A stretch of DNA of 64,000 nt from Thiomicrospira sp. WB1 (GCF_001507535.1 NZ_LQBN01000004.1:1-64000), one strand, 5' to 3'; positions 17,705-27,544 are shown, counted from the stretch's first letter. Numbers and translations: made by a program. Notes: generated by a model not told the origin, from the sequence alone.

Positions 17705-19081
17705 ATGGAATGGCTCGCACTGCTCTTGTTTGTTCTGGTTTTTGCCGCTCTGCTTTTTGGATTTCCGGTCGCCCTCACCCTGGCAGGCGTCTCGCTGCTC
17801 TTTGCCTGGGGGGCCGAGGCCATCGGGGCGTTTGACAACGCCTTTTTGCAAAGCCTGCCCAATCGGGTGTTCACCATCATGCAAAACCCGACTTTGATGG
17901 CGGTACCGCTGTTTGTGTTCATGGGCATCATGCTGGAAAAGTCGCGCATCGCTGACGAACTGCTCACCGGTTTGGACCAACTGATGCGCCAGTTTCGCGG
18001 CGGCCTCGGCCTATCAGTAATTCTGGTCGGGACGTTGCTGGCCGCCAGCACCGGCATTGTTGGCGCCACCGTTGTGACCATGGGGCTTTTGGCCCTGCCG
18101 ACCATGTTACGCCAGGGCTACTGCCCCCGTCTGGCCAGTGGCACCATTTGTGCCGCCGGCACCCTGGGCCAGATCATTCCGCCTTCCATCATTCTGATCT
18201 TGCTGGGCGATGTGCTTTCCTCGGCTTATCAGGAAGCGCAACTGGCGCAAGGCATTTTCTCCCCCGAACCGATTTCGGTGGGCGACCTGTTTGTGGGCGC
18301 GCTCTTACCGGGCATGCTGCTGGTGGTGCTTTATATGACTTATGTGTTTGCACGCAGCCTGCTCAACCCAGGCGTTGCACCCGGCATGAGTGCGGCACAA
18401 TTGCAAAATTCACCAGGCCTGGTCAAAAACATCCTTGTCAGTCTGGTGCCGCCGCTGCTGCTGATCCTGCTGGTACTGGGGTCGATTCTGGCCGGTTTCG
18501 CCACGCCTTCCGAAGCGGCGTCACTCGGAGCCATCGGCGCATTGATTCTGGCCGGTCTCAAGCAGAAGCTATCTCTGGAAGTCATGCAATCTGTGATGCG
18601 CGGCACGCTCAAAATCACCAGTATGATTTTTCTGATCTTCATCGGCGCGGCTTTTTTCTCTCTGGTGTTTCGTGGTCTCGGTGGCGATGACCTGATTCAT
18701 GAATTGCTTTCTGACCTGCCAGGCGGCACCTTTACCGCCGTCCTGATTGTGATGGCCTTTTTATTTGTGCTGGGCTTTTTCCTGGACTTTATCGAAATCA
18801 CCTACATTATTGTTCCGGTGGTCGCGCCCGTTCTGTTTATGCTGGGCGTTGACCCGATCTGGCTGGGGATTATGATCGCCATCAATCTGCAGACCGCCTT
18901 TCTGACGCCGCCGTTTGGCTTTGCCCTGTTTTACCTCAAGGGCGTGGCCCCGCCGGAGCTAAAAACCGCTGACCTGTATCGCGGTGTCTGGCCCTATATT
19001 CTTCTCCAACTGAGTGTTCTGGTCATTCTTGCCATTTGGCCGGAACTGGTCACTTGGTTACCAAGCATTATTTATGGGTAA
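17705..19081 (+). CDS. TRAP transporter large permease subunit (DctM type)
   Basis: 458-residue ion-transporter superfamily permease with about 12 segments. Motifs include MAVPLFVFMGIMLEKSRIAD, LLAASTGIVGATVVTMGLLALP and GTLGQIIPPSIILILLGDV, all typical of DctM. It forms the Na+-driven channel for a binding-protein-delivered acid. An exact ACCAGGCCTGGT copy lies inside the gene at 18412-18423, encoding SPGLV. It is translationally adjacent to dctQ. Confidence 0.92.
   Translation: MEWLALLLFVLVFAALLFGFPVALTLAGVSLLFAWGAEAIGAFDNAFLQSLPNRVFTIMQNPTLMAVPLFVFMGIMLEKSRIADELLTGLDQLMRQFRGGLGLSVILVGTLLAASTGIVGATVVTMGLLALPTMLRQGYCPRLASGTICAAGTLGQIIPPSIILILLGDVLSSAYQEAQLAQGIFSPEPISVGDLFVGALLPGMLLVVLYMTYVFARSLLNPGVAPGMSAAQLQNSPGLVKNILVSLVPPLLLILLVLGSILAGFATPSEAASLGAIGALILAGLKQKLSLEVMQSVMRGTLKITSMIFLIFIGAAFFSLVFRGLGGDDLIHELLSDLPGGTFTAVLIVMAFLFVLGFFLDFIEITYIIVPVVAPVLFMLGVDPIWLGIMIAINLQTAFLTPPFGFALFYLKGVAPPELKTADLYRGVWPYILLQLSVLVILAIWPELVTWLPSIIYG
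18412..18423. repeat. Dispersed palindrome copy inside dctM
   Basis: Exact ACCAGGCCTGGT, read in frame as part of S-P-G-L-V, in a loop region of DctM. Flanks are AAAATTC and CAAAAAC. Confidence 0.7.
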
Positions 19082-19098
19082 ATAAAAAACCACATCAC

Positions 19099-19124
19099 GC
19101 GCGCATTTCCAGTACAATGCGCGC
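19099..19124 (+). promoter_or_regulatory. Inverted repeat in the deaD upstream region
   Basis: GCGCGCATT and AATGCGCGC form a perfect 9-bp inverted repeat with an 8-base loop in the 288-bp gap between dctM and deaD. TACAAT (19113-19118) within it could be a -10 box. It may be an operator or a leader/terminator hairpin, though no U-run follows. The rest of the gap (19125-19369) shows no gene. A long untranslated leader is common for cold-shock helicase genes. Confidence 0.4.
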
Positions 19125-19369
19125 TGACTTGCATGAAGACACGAACCGTCGTGACCTCATGCAGACACACATGCCTACCTGTTCGTTTGAGTACGTATTG
19201 CATTAGCGGTTTAACCGACCGTTTCAGGGGAAGCGCAGAATGAATGCGCGACAGGGAGGCATTTTCGGACGGACACGTCCAGCCACAACCTGTCACACAC
19301 CCAACCAATGCGGTGACGTTACCTTATGCATGGCCCTTATTGGCCCACTCAAATCTACAGGAATCTTTC

Positions 19370-21070
19370 ATGACGGATCAAACTCAATCCACCCCTTCTT
19401 TTGCTGACCTCGGACTACCTCAGAATATTTTGAGCACCCTGGATAACATCGGCTACGAAACCCCTTCCGCGATTCAGGCGCAGGCCATCCCCGTGCTGCT
19501 GGAAGGCGGCGACATTCTGGGCATGGCGCAAACCGGTACCGGCAAAACCGCCGCGTTCGCATTGCCCATCCTGGCGCGCGTTGACATCAGTAACGCCAGC
19601 CCGCAAGTGCTGGTATTAGCCCCCACACGCGAACTCGCCATTCAGGTGGCCGAAGCCTTTCAAACCTTTTCCCGAGGCCTCAAGGGGCTGCATGTCCTGC
19701 CGATCTATGGCGGCTCGGACTACGGCACTCAGATTCGCGCACTCAAACGCGGCGTGCAGGTCGTTGTCGGCACACCAGGCCGGGTCATGGACCACATTAA
19801 AAAAGGCACACTGAAACTCGACGGCCTGACCAGCATGGTGCTGGACGAAGCCGATGAAATGCTGCGCATGGGCTTCATCGACGACGTCGAGTGGATTTTG
19901 AAGCATACGCCCAAGACACGCCAGATCGCGCTGTTTTCCGCCACCATGCCCAAAGAAGTGCACCGCATTGCCAACACGCACTTGCAAGATCCGACCGAAG
20001 TCATCATTAAGCAGAAAACCGCCACCGCCTCAACCATCGAACAGAAATACTGGCTGGTCAGCGGCATGCACAAACTGGATGCGCTGACCCGCATGCTGGA
20101 AGCGGACCCATTTGACGGCATGATCATTTTTGTGCGCACCAAAAACGCGACCGTGGAACTGGCCGAAAAGCTCGAAGCTCGCGGTTATGCCGCCGTCGCC
20201 CTCAACGGCGATGTGGCCCAGAACCACCGCGAACGCATCGTCTCACAATTGAAATCTGGCAAAATCGACATTCTGGTCGCCACCGATGTGGTCGCCCGCG
20301 GCCTGGATGTGGAACGCATCAGTCACGTGATCAACTACGACATCCCGCAGGACAACGAATCCTACGTACACCGCATCGGCCGTACCGGCCGTGCCGGACG
20401 CAGCGGCAAGGCCATTTTGTTCGTGGCCCCGCGCGAACGTCGCCTGCTGCGTTCCATTGAAAAAACCACCAAACAACCCATCACTGAAATGCAGTTGCCG
20501 ACCGCAGCCGAAATCAATGATTCACGCGTGGAACGGTTTAAAGACAAGATCATTAATGCCGCCCAGGACCAAGGCATTGAGTTTTATCAGGAAATGATCG
20601 AATCGATTGAAAACGAACACAACATTCCCGCCATCGAACTAGCCGCCGGGCTGGCCAAATTGCTGCAAGGTGACACGCCTTTCTTCCTCAGCGAAAAGCC
20701 GATCAAGCAGACACGCGCGCCCAAGGAAGATTTCGCGCATCGCCGCAAAAGCGACCGCCCGCGCAAACCACGTCGCAACACGCCACCCAATGCGGGCATG
20801 GCGCGCTTCCGTATTGAGGTCGGTAACCAGCACGGCGTGCGCCCTGGCAACATCATCGGTTGCATCGCCAATGAAGCCGGCATCGATGGTGAATTCATTC
20901 AGAAGCTGTCGATTCAGGACAGCTTCAGCACCGTGGACCTGCCCGAAGACATGCCCAAACCCGTGTTGAACGACCTGAAAAATGCCTGGGTGTGCGGACA
21001 GAAACTCAATATCCGCCCCGACACCGGCAAAGCCAACCTCAAAAAACGGCTGAAACCGCGTAAAAGCTAA
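19370..21070 (+). CDS. deaD: DEAD-box RNA helicase, DeaD/CsdA-like
   Basis: ATP-dependent RNA helicase used in ribosome assembly and mRNA turnover, especially in the cold. From MTDQTQSTPSF it is 566 residues. Motifs are AQTGTGKT (I), PTRELA (Ia), LDEADEML (II), FSATMP (III) and HRIGRTGRAG (VI), followed by a DbpA-type RNA-binding domain (about 470-545, GNQHGVRPGNIIGCI). ACAGGAAT precedes the 19370 start. The open frame extends 42 codons upstream, but that extension has no family similarity. A 30-bp perfect palindrome follows the stop. Confidence 0.93.
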   Translation: MTDQTQSTPSFADLGLPQNILSTLDNIGYETPSAIQAQAIPVLLEGGDILGMAQTGTGKTAAFALPILARVDISNASPQVLVLAPTRELAIQVAEAFQTFSRGLKGLHVLPIYGGSDYGTQIRALKRGVQVVVGTPGRVMDHIKKGTLKLDGLTSMVLDEADEMLRMGFIDDVEWILKHTPKTRQIALFSATMPKEVHRIANTHLQDPTEVIIKQKTATASTIEQKYWLVSGMHKLDALTRMLEADPFDGMIIFVRTKNATVELAEKLEARGYAAVALNGDVAQNHRERIVSQLKSGKIDILVATDVVARGLDVERISHVINYDIPQDNESYVHRIGRTGRAGRSGKAILFVAPRERRLLRSIEKTTKQPITEMQLPTAAEINDSRVERFKDKIINAAQDQGIEFYQEMIESIENEHNIPAIELAAGLAKLLQGDTPFFLSEKPIKQTRAPKEDFAHRRKSDRPRKPRRNTPPNAGMARFRIEVGNQHGVRPGNIIGCIANEAGIDGEFIQKLSIQDSFSTVDLPEDMPKPVLNDLKNAWVCGQKLNIRPDTGKANLKKRLKPRKS

Positions 21071-21077
21071 AGCCATT

Positions 21078-21107
21078 GCCATTTTGACCAGGCCTGGTCA
21101 AAATGGC
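21078..21107. repeat. 30-bp perfect palindrome between deaD and hutZ
   Basis: Perfect palindrome with arms beginning GCCATTTTG, centred on ACCAGGCCTGGT (21087-21098), between convergent genes. Plus-strand sequence after it is ATTTTCT, so weak termination of deaD is possible. Confidence 0.75.
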
Positions 21108-21127
21108 ATTTTCTCAACCGCTCTTCG

Positions 21128-21655
21128 TCAGGATGCTTTCATCCGACTTTGGCCATGACCGCCCTCACGCAGGTGGGTCACCTCATCCAAATGCTCACCT
21201 TCGATCCGGTATGCCTGAGCAAACCCTCTGACGTAACCCGCCGACCGTGGGGTCAACTCAAACAGGTGAAAATCTTCGAGTTTGCGCAGCATGGTAATGA
21301 TGTCACCAAATTTTGTTTCCATTCGATCCAAAATCTTTTCCCAATCATCATCCGTACGAGGGACATGACGGCTGGAAGCCTTTAACGTCGCACGTTTTCG
21401 GGCGAACAGATGATTGGCTTCACCTTCTGGTTCGATGAACAACATGCCCGCTGGCTCAGATTCCATCAAATTAAAAGTATGAGCCGACAGCTCAGACACA
21501 AACACATAAAAATGACGGCCTTGGCGTAAGACAGGGGCGTAACTGGGTTCGGGTTCCATTTTTTTGTTCTGGGTGGCCAGAATCACCGATTCAAACCCAT
21601 CCATGAACGCATGAAACTCTTTTGCAATCGATTGCAATGGCTTTGACTGATTCAT
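21128..21655 (-). CDS. hutZ: Haem utilisation protein, HutZ/HugZ family
   Basis: 175-residue FMN-binding-split-barrel type protein that binds haem and, in studied members, degrades it to release iron. It has the N-terminal pattern FHAFMDGFESVILATQNKKMEPEPSYAPVL and the C-terminal YVRGFAQAYRIEG plus a histidine-bearing tail (HLREGGHGQ) where the haem ligand usually lies. It is divergent from the haem receptor operon across a Fur box, which supports iron-regulated expression. Confidence 0.88.
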   Translation of the reverse strand: MNQSKPLQSIAKEFHAFMDGFESVILATQNKKMEPEPSYAPVLRQGRHFYVFVSELSAHTFNLMESEPAGMLFIEPEGEANHLFARKRATLKASSRHVPRTDDDWEKILDRMETKFGDIITMLRKLEDFHLFELTPRSAGYVRGFAQAYRIEGEHLDEVTHLREGGHGQSRMKAS

Positions 21656-21707
21656 CCGATTTCTCCTAATAAAAGTAAACGCAAACAGAAATTATTCCTA
21701 TTTGCTG

Positions 21708-21749
21708 TTGACAGCGAAAACAATATAACAATAATGATAACGGTTATCA
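21708..21749 (+). promoter_or_regulatory. Haem operon promoter with a perfect Fur box
   Basis: -35 TTGACA (21708-21713), 16-bp spacer, -10 AATAAT (21730-21735). TGATAACGGTTATCA (21735-21749) is a perfect 7-1-7 Fur-type inverted repeat just downstream of the -10, positioned to block transcription when iron is plentiful. The same 130-bp gap serves the divergent hutZ. Confidence 0.8.
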
Positions 21750-21785
21750 ATCGCTTTCGCCTTACTTTTATCAGGAGATTGTTTC

Positions 21786-23798
21786 ATGACAACGACGATT
21801 CGAACACTCACACCCCCTTTTCAACTCAAACCAGCAATGCAGGCCATGCTGATTGCCGGTGCCATCACCCTTCCGATGAAAGGCCACGCCGAAGCCGACA
21901 CAACGCAAATCAAACCGGTGACGGTCACATCGACCAAAACCGAACGCCAGCTCAAAGACGTTCCCGTCCGCACAGAGGTGATCACTCAGGAAGACATTGA
22001 AAAAATGCATGCCAACAACCTAGCCGAAGTGTTGCGCTACACGCCCGGCATCCAGTTAGAGCCTAACTTAAAAAACGGTGAAAACGTCTGGATGCAGGGC
22101 TTTGATTCAGACCGGGTGCTGATTCTGATTGACGGTAACCCCGTGGCACCGTCTCTGGGTGCCAGTGTGGACGTCACCCAAATTGCCGTCGGTGACATCG
22201 AACGGGTAGAAATCTTAAAGGGGTCCACCTCAGCGCTTTATGGTACGTCGGCCATGGGCGGCGTCATCAACGTCATCACCTCGAACCCGGCGCCGGGAAA
22301 CCGGGCCTCAATCGAGGTTTCCGGCGGCTCCTGGGGAGAACAGAACCTGGATGATGGACCGCTGGGTAAAAGCTATGGCAAAGTTTTATTAAGCACTCAA
22401 AAAAAGCGTTGGGGAGCTCAAGTCATTGCCGAAATCACCGATTCAGGCGGTTACACCACCGACAAAGATTCCCGTCAGACCGAAGGCTGGGAAGGTCAGA
22501 AAAAGAACCTATCAACCAAATTCAATACCACCTTTGACAACGGCCTCACGCTGACCCTCATGCCACGCTTGTATCAGGAAGACGTGCACAACATCATCAA
22601 CAACTACGGCAACCTGGCTCAGAAACGAGATCAAACCGATTTGAAACAGGTCTCCATGGTCCTGGAATCGCCTTTTTTCGGAGACCACGGCTGGAAAATC
22701 CGAGCCATGCTAGACGATTATCAAAACACCTCCTACTCCGACACACTCAACACCACGGTTTTGGAACGGGAGCGCCAAACCAACACCCAGCGTAAGGAAA
22801 TCGGCCTGCAATACGACTGGCTGGCGCACGCAGATCACCTGATCACTGTCGGACTGGATTTGAAACAGGATTGGATGAATGTGGAAAACATCAGCGATGA
22901 AACCACCCGAACCACCGAAGTGGATGATGAAACCTACACTTCCAAAGAGGTCTTCATTCAGGACAGCTGGATGATCAACAACCACCTTGAACTACTGCCC
23001 GGCGTACGGGTCAACCACGACAGCGATTTTGGCAGCCATGTTTCCCCAATGATCAATGGCATTTATCAGATCAAGGATAAAGTGCCGGGCCAGATCAACA
23101 TCCGAGCAGGATTCGGCAAAGGCTACCGTGCCCCCACTCTGAAAGAGCGGTTTTACGTATTTGACCAAACCTTCTACAAGGTTCTGGGCAACGAAGATCT
23201 TGACCCGGAAACGTCGACCAGTTATCAGCTGGGTGCCGAATGGTTACTGCCCGAAAATGGTCGTTTGGGTGCCAACCTGTTTTACACACGGGCTCAAGAT
23301 TTCATCCAGTCTGAAGTGGATCCTTCCACCGTCAATATGCCTTTCTACATGGGGGACTATGTCTACAAGAACGTCTCTGAAGTCAGCACCAAAGGCCTTG
23401 AATTCAATTTTAACCGTGCCCTGACGCCGTCACTAAAAACCAATGCAGCCTACACTTATATGGAAGCCAAAGACGAAGACACAGACAAATACCTAACACT
23501 TCGACCCAAGCATCAGGCCAACCTCGGGGTTGACTGGTTCATGACCGCCGACACCAGTCTAGCGCTGAAAATGAACTTCGAATCAAAACAATACGCCGAC
23601 GCGGCGAATGAACAGGAATCCCCAAGCTTTTTCTCATGGGATCTGGCCTTCAACCAGGACCTGACAGACGACTGGTCCTGGTACGCGGGCATCGACAACC
23701 TGTCAGACGAACAGAGAGACTTTGCCGACAGCACCGATCAACGTCCCCTGGAAGGCCGATATGTGTATGCCGGCATCAAATGGGACTGGAAGGAGTAA
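21786..23798 (+). CDS. TonB-dependent haem receptor
   Basis: 670-residue outer-membrane receptor. A signal peptide ends near KGHAEA. A plug domain follows (about 40-160, with VTVTSTKTERQLKDVPVRTEVI and the TSALYGTSAMGGVINVIT box), then a 22-strand barrel. YRAPTLKERF and the nearby GNEDLDPE resemble the FRAP and NPxL boxes of haem receptors. It heads an operon with hemS and hmuTUV behind a Fur box, so haem or haemoprotein uptake is well supported by context. Confidence 0.9.
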   Translation: MTTTIRTLTPPFQLKPAMQAMLIAGAITLPMKGHAEADTTQIKPVTVTSTKTERQLKDVPVRTEVITQEDIEKMHANNLAEVLRYTPGIQLEPNLKNGENVWMQGFDSDRVLILIDGNPVAPSLGASVDVTQIAVGDIERVEILKGSTSALYGTSAMGGVINVITSNPAPGNRASIEVSGGSWGEQNLDDGPLGKSYGKVLLSTQKKRWGAQVIAEITDSGGYTTDKDSRQTEGWEGQKKNLSTKFNTTFDNGLTLTLMPRLYQEDVHNIINNYGNLAQKRDQTDLKQVSMVLESPFFGDHGWKIRAMLDDYQNTSYSDTLNTTVLERERQTNTQRKEIGLQYDWLAHADHLITVGLDLKQDWMNVENISDETTRTTEVDDETYTSKEVFIQDSWMINNHLELLPGVRVNHDSDFGSHVSPMINGIYQIKDKVPGQINIRAGFGKGYRAPTLKERFYVFDQTFYKVLGNEDLDPETSTSYQLGAEWLLPENGRLGANLFYTRAQDFIQSEVDPSTVNMPFYMGDYVYKNVSEVSTKGLEFNFNRALTPSLKTNAAYTYMEAKDEDTDKYLTLRPKHQANLGVDWFMTADTSLALKMNFESKQYADAANEQESPSFFSWDLAFNQDLTDDWSWYAGIDNLSDEQRDFADSTDQRPLEGRYVYAGIKWDWKE

Positions 23799-23800
23799 TC

Positions 23801-24847
23801 ATGCAAACCAGACAACACGAACTTCTGAACAAAAAACAGGACCTGCAAGCGCTCACGCATGCCCCTCGGGCTCGTGAAGCGGCACAAACCCTCGGCGTAA
23901 CCGAAGCCGAGTATCTGGCACTGGAACTGGGACAATCCGTGACGGCTGTCAAGATGGATGCGCTGGTGTCACTGTTTCAAAGTCTGCATTCCCTGGGTGA
24001 AGTCATGGCACTCACCCGTAACCGGGCGGTGGTTTTCGAGCATCATGGGGTCTACCGATCGCCGTCAATCAAACACAACAATCTGATGTTTCTGCCGCCA
24101 GCGATTGATTTACGCCTCAAGGTCAGTCAATGGCGCTACGGCTTTTTTGTCAGCCAGGGAGAGCGTCATAGTTTGCAGTTTTTCGATGAACGAGGTGTGG
24201 CCAGCCACAAAACCCACTTAACCAAAGCCTCAAACACGACTGCATTTCAGGCACTGACCAAACAATACGGTGAGGAAACCAAATATAAAGCACTGACTTT
24301 CCCGGCACCTGACCCATCCCTTACGCCACCTTCCCCGCCTCAAAAACTGGATTTGGTCCGTTTACGTCAGGACTGGCGCGACCTGACCAATGCCCATCAG
24401 GTCAACCCACTTCTCAAGCGTTACGGACTCACGCGACCTCAAGCCTATCATTGCCTAGGGGAAGACAGTCGACAGGTAACACCCGTCGCCCTGAAACCTT
24501 TTCTGGAAGAAACCGTAGCACAAGCGCTGCCCCTGCTTTTATTTGCCCCGAATGGCACCGCCACCCAAATCCATCATGGCACGCTGTCACAGTTCAAACA
24601 AATTGAACAGTGGTTAAACATTCTGGACCAACGTTTCCACATGCATGTCAATTTAAATGAAATTGACCAGGCCTGGATCGTGCAAAAACAAACGGGCGCA
24701 CACCAGTCACAATGGACACTTGAGTTATTTGATGAAGCCCAAAACCCGATCATGATGGCTTATTTGCATCCCGATGCCACCGCTCAAAACCGTTTGCAAT
24801 GGGAAAAGCTGATCCACACGCTTAAGGAGGTTGATCATGCGTTTTAA
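23801..24847 (+). CDS. hemS: Haem-degrading/haem-trafficking protein, HemS/ChuS family
   Basis: Cytoplasmic 348-residue protein built from two related halves (about 1-170 and 185-348), each with the TLGVTEAEYLAL or YGLTRPQAYHCL type helix and a WLNILD/LVSLFQ segment. Studied members bind incoming haem and either store or oxidatively cleave it. Start at 23801 is 2 bp after the receptor stop, with AAGGAGT ahead. Longer upstream frame is receptor shadow. One ACCAGGCCTGGA copy lies inside at 24666. Confidence 0.9.
   Translation: MQTRQHELLNKKQDLQALTHAPRAREAAQTLGVTEAEYLALELGQSVTAVKMDALVSLFQSLHSLGEVMALTRNRAVVFEHHGVYRSPSIKHNNLMFLPPAIDLRLKVSQWRYGFFVSQGERHSLQFFDERGVASHKTHLTKASNTTAFQALTKQYGEETKYKALTFPAPDPSLTPPSPPQKLDLVRLRQDWRDLTNAHQVNPLLKRYGLTRPQAYHCLGEDSRQVTPVALKPFLEETVAQALPLLLFAPNGTATQIHHGTLSQFKQIEQWLNILDQRFHMHVNLNEIDQAWIVQKQTGAHQSQWTLELFDEAQNPIMMAYLHPDATAQNRLQWEKLIHTLKEVDHAF
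24666..24677. repeat. Dispersed palindrome variant inside hemS
   Basis: ACCAGGCCTGGA (one mismatch), read as D-Q-A-W-I. No A-run follows on its right. Confidence 0.5.
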
Positions 24848-25739
24848 TCACTCAGTCAAACACGCCACCCTGCTGTGGTTCGTCGCTTTATTCTGCCTGA
24901 TCGTGCTGCTCTTCGGTTTCAGCCATAAAGCCAATGCCACCGATCGAATCGTTGCCATTGATGGCGCTGTCACCGAGATTATTTACGCACTGGATGAGGC
25001 TGACCGCCTGGTAGGACGCGACACCACCAGCACCTACCCGCCGGAAGCAGAGTCTCTGCCTGATGTCGGCTACATGCGTCAGTTATCCGCCGAGGGCATT
25101 CTTTCACTCAAACCAAACCTGATCATTGCAACCGAAGACGCGCGTCCCATTCGTGTTCTGACTCAGCTCAAACAGGCGGGGATCACCGTGCATACCCTCA
25201 ATAATGATTATTCGGCCAAAGGCACACGCCACAAAATCCAACAAGTGGCCGGGATACTCGGGGCAGAACAGGCCGGAGAACGCGTGATTCAGCAATTCGA
25301 TCAACAGCTCAGCCAGGCACGCAACCAAGCACTGGCACAACGCCAGAAAGAGGGGCCTCAACAGGCCATATTCCTGCTCAACATTCGCGGGGGCAATATG
25401 ATGGCAGCGGGGCGTGAAACCCGGGCCGATACTCTGATGAAACTGGCCGGACTGGAAAACCCGGCCCGTGACGCATTTAAAAGTTACAAACCTCTTAGCG
25501 CGGAAGCCGCCATTGATTTCAATCCCGACGTGATCATCACCTTTGCACACACGCTGGAAGCCATGGGGGGAAAACAAGCCCTGCTGAACCACCCAGCCAT
25601 TCGATTGACTCAAGCGGGACGCCAACAGAACCTGGTCGTCATTGAGGGGGCCGATCTGAATTTCGGCCCACACCTGGGTCAGGCAGTCCAAACCCTTTCA
25701 CAGAAAGTTCGTACCCGACAAGGTAATGAGGCATCATGA
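24837..25739 (+). CDS. hmuT: Periplasmic haem-binding protein HmuT
   Basis: 300-residue class III binding protein. An N-terminal membrane/signal segment (about 11-33) precedes DRIVAIDGAVTEIIYAL. The STYPPEAESLPDVGYMRQLSAEGIL stretch carries the tyrosine usually used as haem ligand. It delivers haem to HmuUV. AAGGAGG lies exactly 6 bp upstream of this ATG, which overlaps the end of hemS by 11 bp. It overlaps hmuU by 4 bp. Confidence 0.92.
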   Translation: MRFNHSVKHATLLWFVALFCLIVLLFGFSHKANATDRIVAIDGAVTEIIYALDEADRLVGRDTTSTYPPEAESLPDVGYMRQLSAEGILSLKPNLIIATEDARPIRVLTQLKQAGITVHTLNNDYSAKGTRHKIQQVAGILGAEQAGERVIQQFDQQLSQARNQALAQRQKEGPQQAIFLLNIRGGNMMAAGRETRADTLMKLAGLENPARDAFKSYKPLSAEAAIDFNPDVIITFAHTLEAMGGKQALLNHPAIRLTQAGRQQNLVVIEGADLNFGPHLGQAVQTLSQKVRTRQGNEAS

Positions 25740-26764
25740 AGCCACTGCCACCCGTTGCCACACTGATTGTTCTGTTTTTCGGCCTGCTAGGGCTCAGTGC
25801 ATTGTCACTTTCTGTCGGAGCCATGTCGGTCCCCACTCAGGACCTGCTCCAGGTTCTGATGGGCCAGGCATCGGACGCCCAGACTCAAATTCTGTTGTTT
25901 GAAATCCGTGTCCCTCGCTTGCTTCTGGGCCTTCTGGTCGGCGCGGCGCTTGCCATCTCCGGTGCGGCCATGCAGGGACTGTTCCGAAACCCTCTGGCCG
26001 ACCCGGGGTTGGTGGGCGTTTCATCCGGCGCCGCTTTGGCGGCTGTGACCGTGATTGTACTGGGGCAAACGTTTCTGGCTCAGTGGACTCAGGCACTGGG
26101 CTATTTTGCTCTCCCATTGGCCGCCTTTCTCGGAGGCCTGGTCGTCACCTGGCTGATTTACCTCATTTCAACCCGAAACGGACGCACCGATGTAGCGCTG
26201 ATGCTATTGAGCGGCATCGCCATCAATGCCATTGCTGGCGCCCTGACCGGCGTTCTGACCTATGTCGCCGACGATGCACAGCTGCGAACACTGACCTTCT
26301 GGACAATGGGATCCATTGCCAGTGCGTCCTGGACTGATCTGGCAATGGTCGCCCTGCCTATTGTGGTTACCCTCGGTTTGTTTCCACTGTATGCCCGAGG
26401 CCTCAATGCTTTTCTGATGGGAGAAAACGTCTCCGCTCACATCGGCATTGCGGTCAAACGGCTCAAATGGGTCACGATCACACTGACGGCGCTGGCCGTG
26501 GGAGCCGCCGTCTCAGTCAGCGGCGTCATCGGTTTTGTCGGCCTGGTCGCCCCACACATTGTCCGCCTGATTCTAGGGCCAGACCATCGGTGGGTGCTGC
26601 CCGGCAGTGCCTTGATGGGAGCCGCCCTCGTGGTGGCTTCCGACATGCTCGCACGCAGTCTCATCGCCCCGGCGGAACTGCCTATCGGCATCATCATGTC
26701 CGCTCTGGGTGGCCCTTTCTTTTTATGGTTATTGATTCAACGCCGTTCACGCGTTGGCTTATAG
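25736..26764 (+). CDS. hmuU: Haem ABC transporter permease HmuU
   Basis: 342-residue FecCD/BtuC-type permease with about ten membrane helices. The signatures SGAAMQGLFRNPLADPGLVGVSSGA (about 77-101) and SGVIGFVGLVAPHIVRLILGPDHR (about 257-280) are clear. It forms the inner-membrane channel with the HmuV ATPase and receives haem from HmuT. Confidence 0.94.
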   Translation: MKPLPPVATLIVLFFGLLGLSALSLSVGAMSVPTQDLLQVLMGQASDAQTQILLFEIRVPRLLLGLLVGAALAISGAAMQGLFRNPLADPGLVGVSSGAALAAVTVIVLGQTFLAQWTQALGYFALPLAAFLGGLVVTWLIYLISTRNGRTDVALMLLSGIAINAIAGALTGVLTYVADDAQLRTLTFWTMGSIASASWTDLAMVALPIVVTLGLFPLYARGLNAFLMGENVSAHIGIAVKRLKWVTITLTALAVGAAVSVSGVIGFVGLVAPHIVRLILGPDHRWVLPGSALMGAALVVASDMLARSLIAPAELPIGIIMSALGGPFFLWLLIQRRSRVGL

Positions 26765-26773
26765 GAGAATTCA

Positions 26774-27544
26774 ATGCTGGAGATTCAACAATTGAGCATT
26801 CACATCCAGGAACGCGCCCTGATACAAGACGTCTCACTCAGACTTCACCCTGGCGAAATCATTGCGCTGCTGGGTCCCAACGGCGCCGGTAAATCCACCT
26901 TGCTCAAAAGTGCCAGTGGTGATTACGAACAGGCAAGGAGCCATGTATGGTTCAACGGGATCAAGTTGTCTGAATTGAATCAGCGATCCCTGGCACAAGA
27001 GCGAGCCGTCATGCCTCAAAGTATCCACCTGGATTTTCCGTTCAAGGTGCGCGAAGTGGTGGAAATGGGATTATTGCAAACCCTTGACGCATCCAGTCGT
27101 CCGGACTGCATCCGACAAGCGTTGGACTGGTTTGATATGGCCGACCACGCCGAACGCAATTATCTGACCCTATCAGGCGGTGAACAACAACGGGTGCAGT
27201 TGGCTCGCGTTCTGGGACAGATCCTGTTTCAAACGCATGATCGCCCCCGATTCCTGCTTCTGGATGAGTGCACGGCCAGCCTGGACATCACTCACCAACA
27301 CCAGGTCTTTCAGCAATTGACCCGTCTGGCACGACCGCACAATGTCGGCGTCCTAGCCGTCCTGCACGACATCAATCTCGCTGCTCAGTACGCCGACACC
27401 GGTGTCTTAATGCGAGAAGGACGCATTCGTCATCATGGACCCATCAATAAAATGATGACAGAACAGGCCATCGAAGAAACCTATGATTTCCCTGTCACTT
27501 GTTTACGCCACCCAAAGGGTTGGCCATTGATCATTCCTGCCTGA
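26774..27544 (+). CDS. hmuV: Haem ABC transporter ATPase HmuV
   Basis: 256-residue ATPase with Walker A GPNGAGKST, Q-loop MPQSIHLDF, signature LSGGEQQRV, Walker B FLLLDECTASLD and the H-loop VLHDINLA. The usual DEPTASLD is DECTASLD here, a proline-to-cysteine change in the D-loop side that should not remove activity. Last gene of the haem operon. It lies 9 bp after hmuU with GGAG ahead. Confidence 0.94.
   Translation: MLEIQQLSIHIQERALIQDVSLRLHPGEIIALLGPNGAGKSTLLKSASGDYEQARSHVWFNGIKLSELNQRSLAQERAVMPQSIHLDFPFKVREVVEMGLLQTLDASSRPDCIRQALDWFDMADHAERNYLTLSGGEQQRVQLARVLGQILFQTHDRPRFLLLDECTASLDITHQHQVFQQLTRLARPHNVGVLAVLHDINLAAQYADTGVLMREGRIRHHGPINKMMTEQAIEETYDFPVTCLRHPKGWPLIIPA

Noticed and set aside
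19244-19369. 42-codon N-terminal extension of the DeaD frame
   Set aside because: No similarity to helicases, and a better start with a ribosome site exists at 19370.
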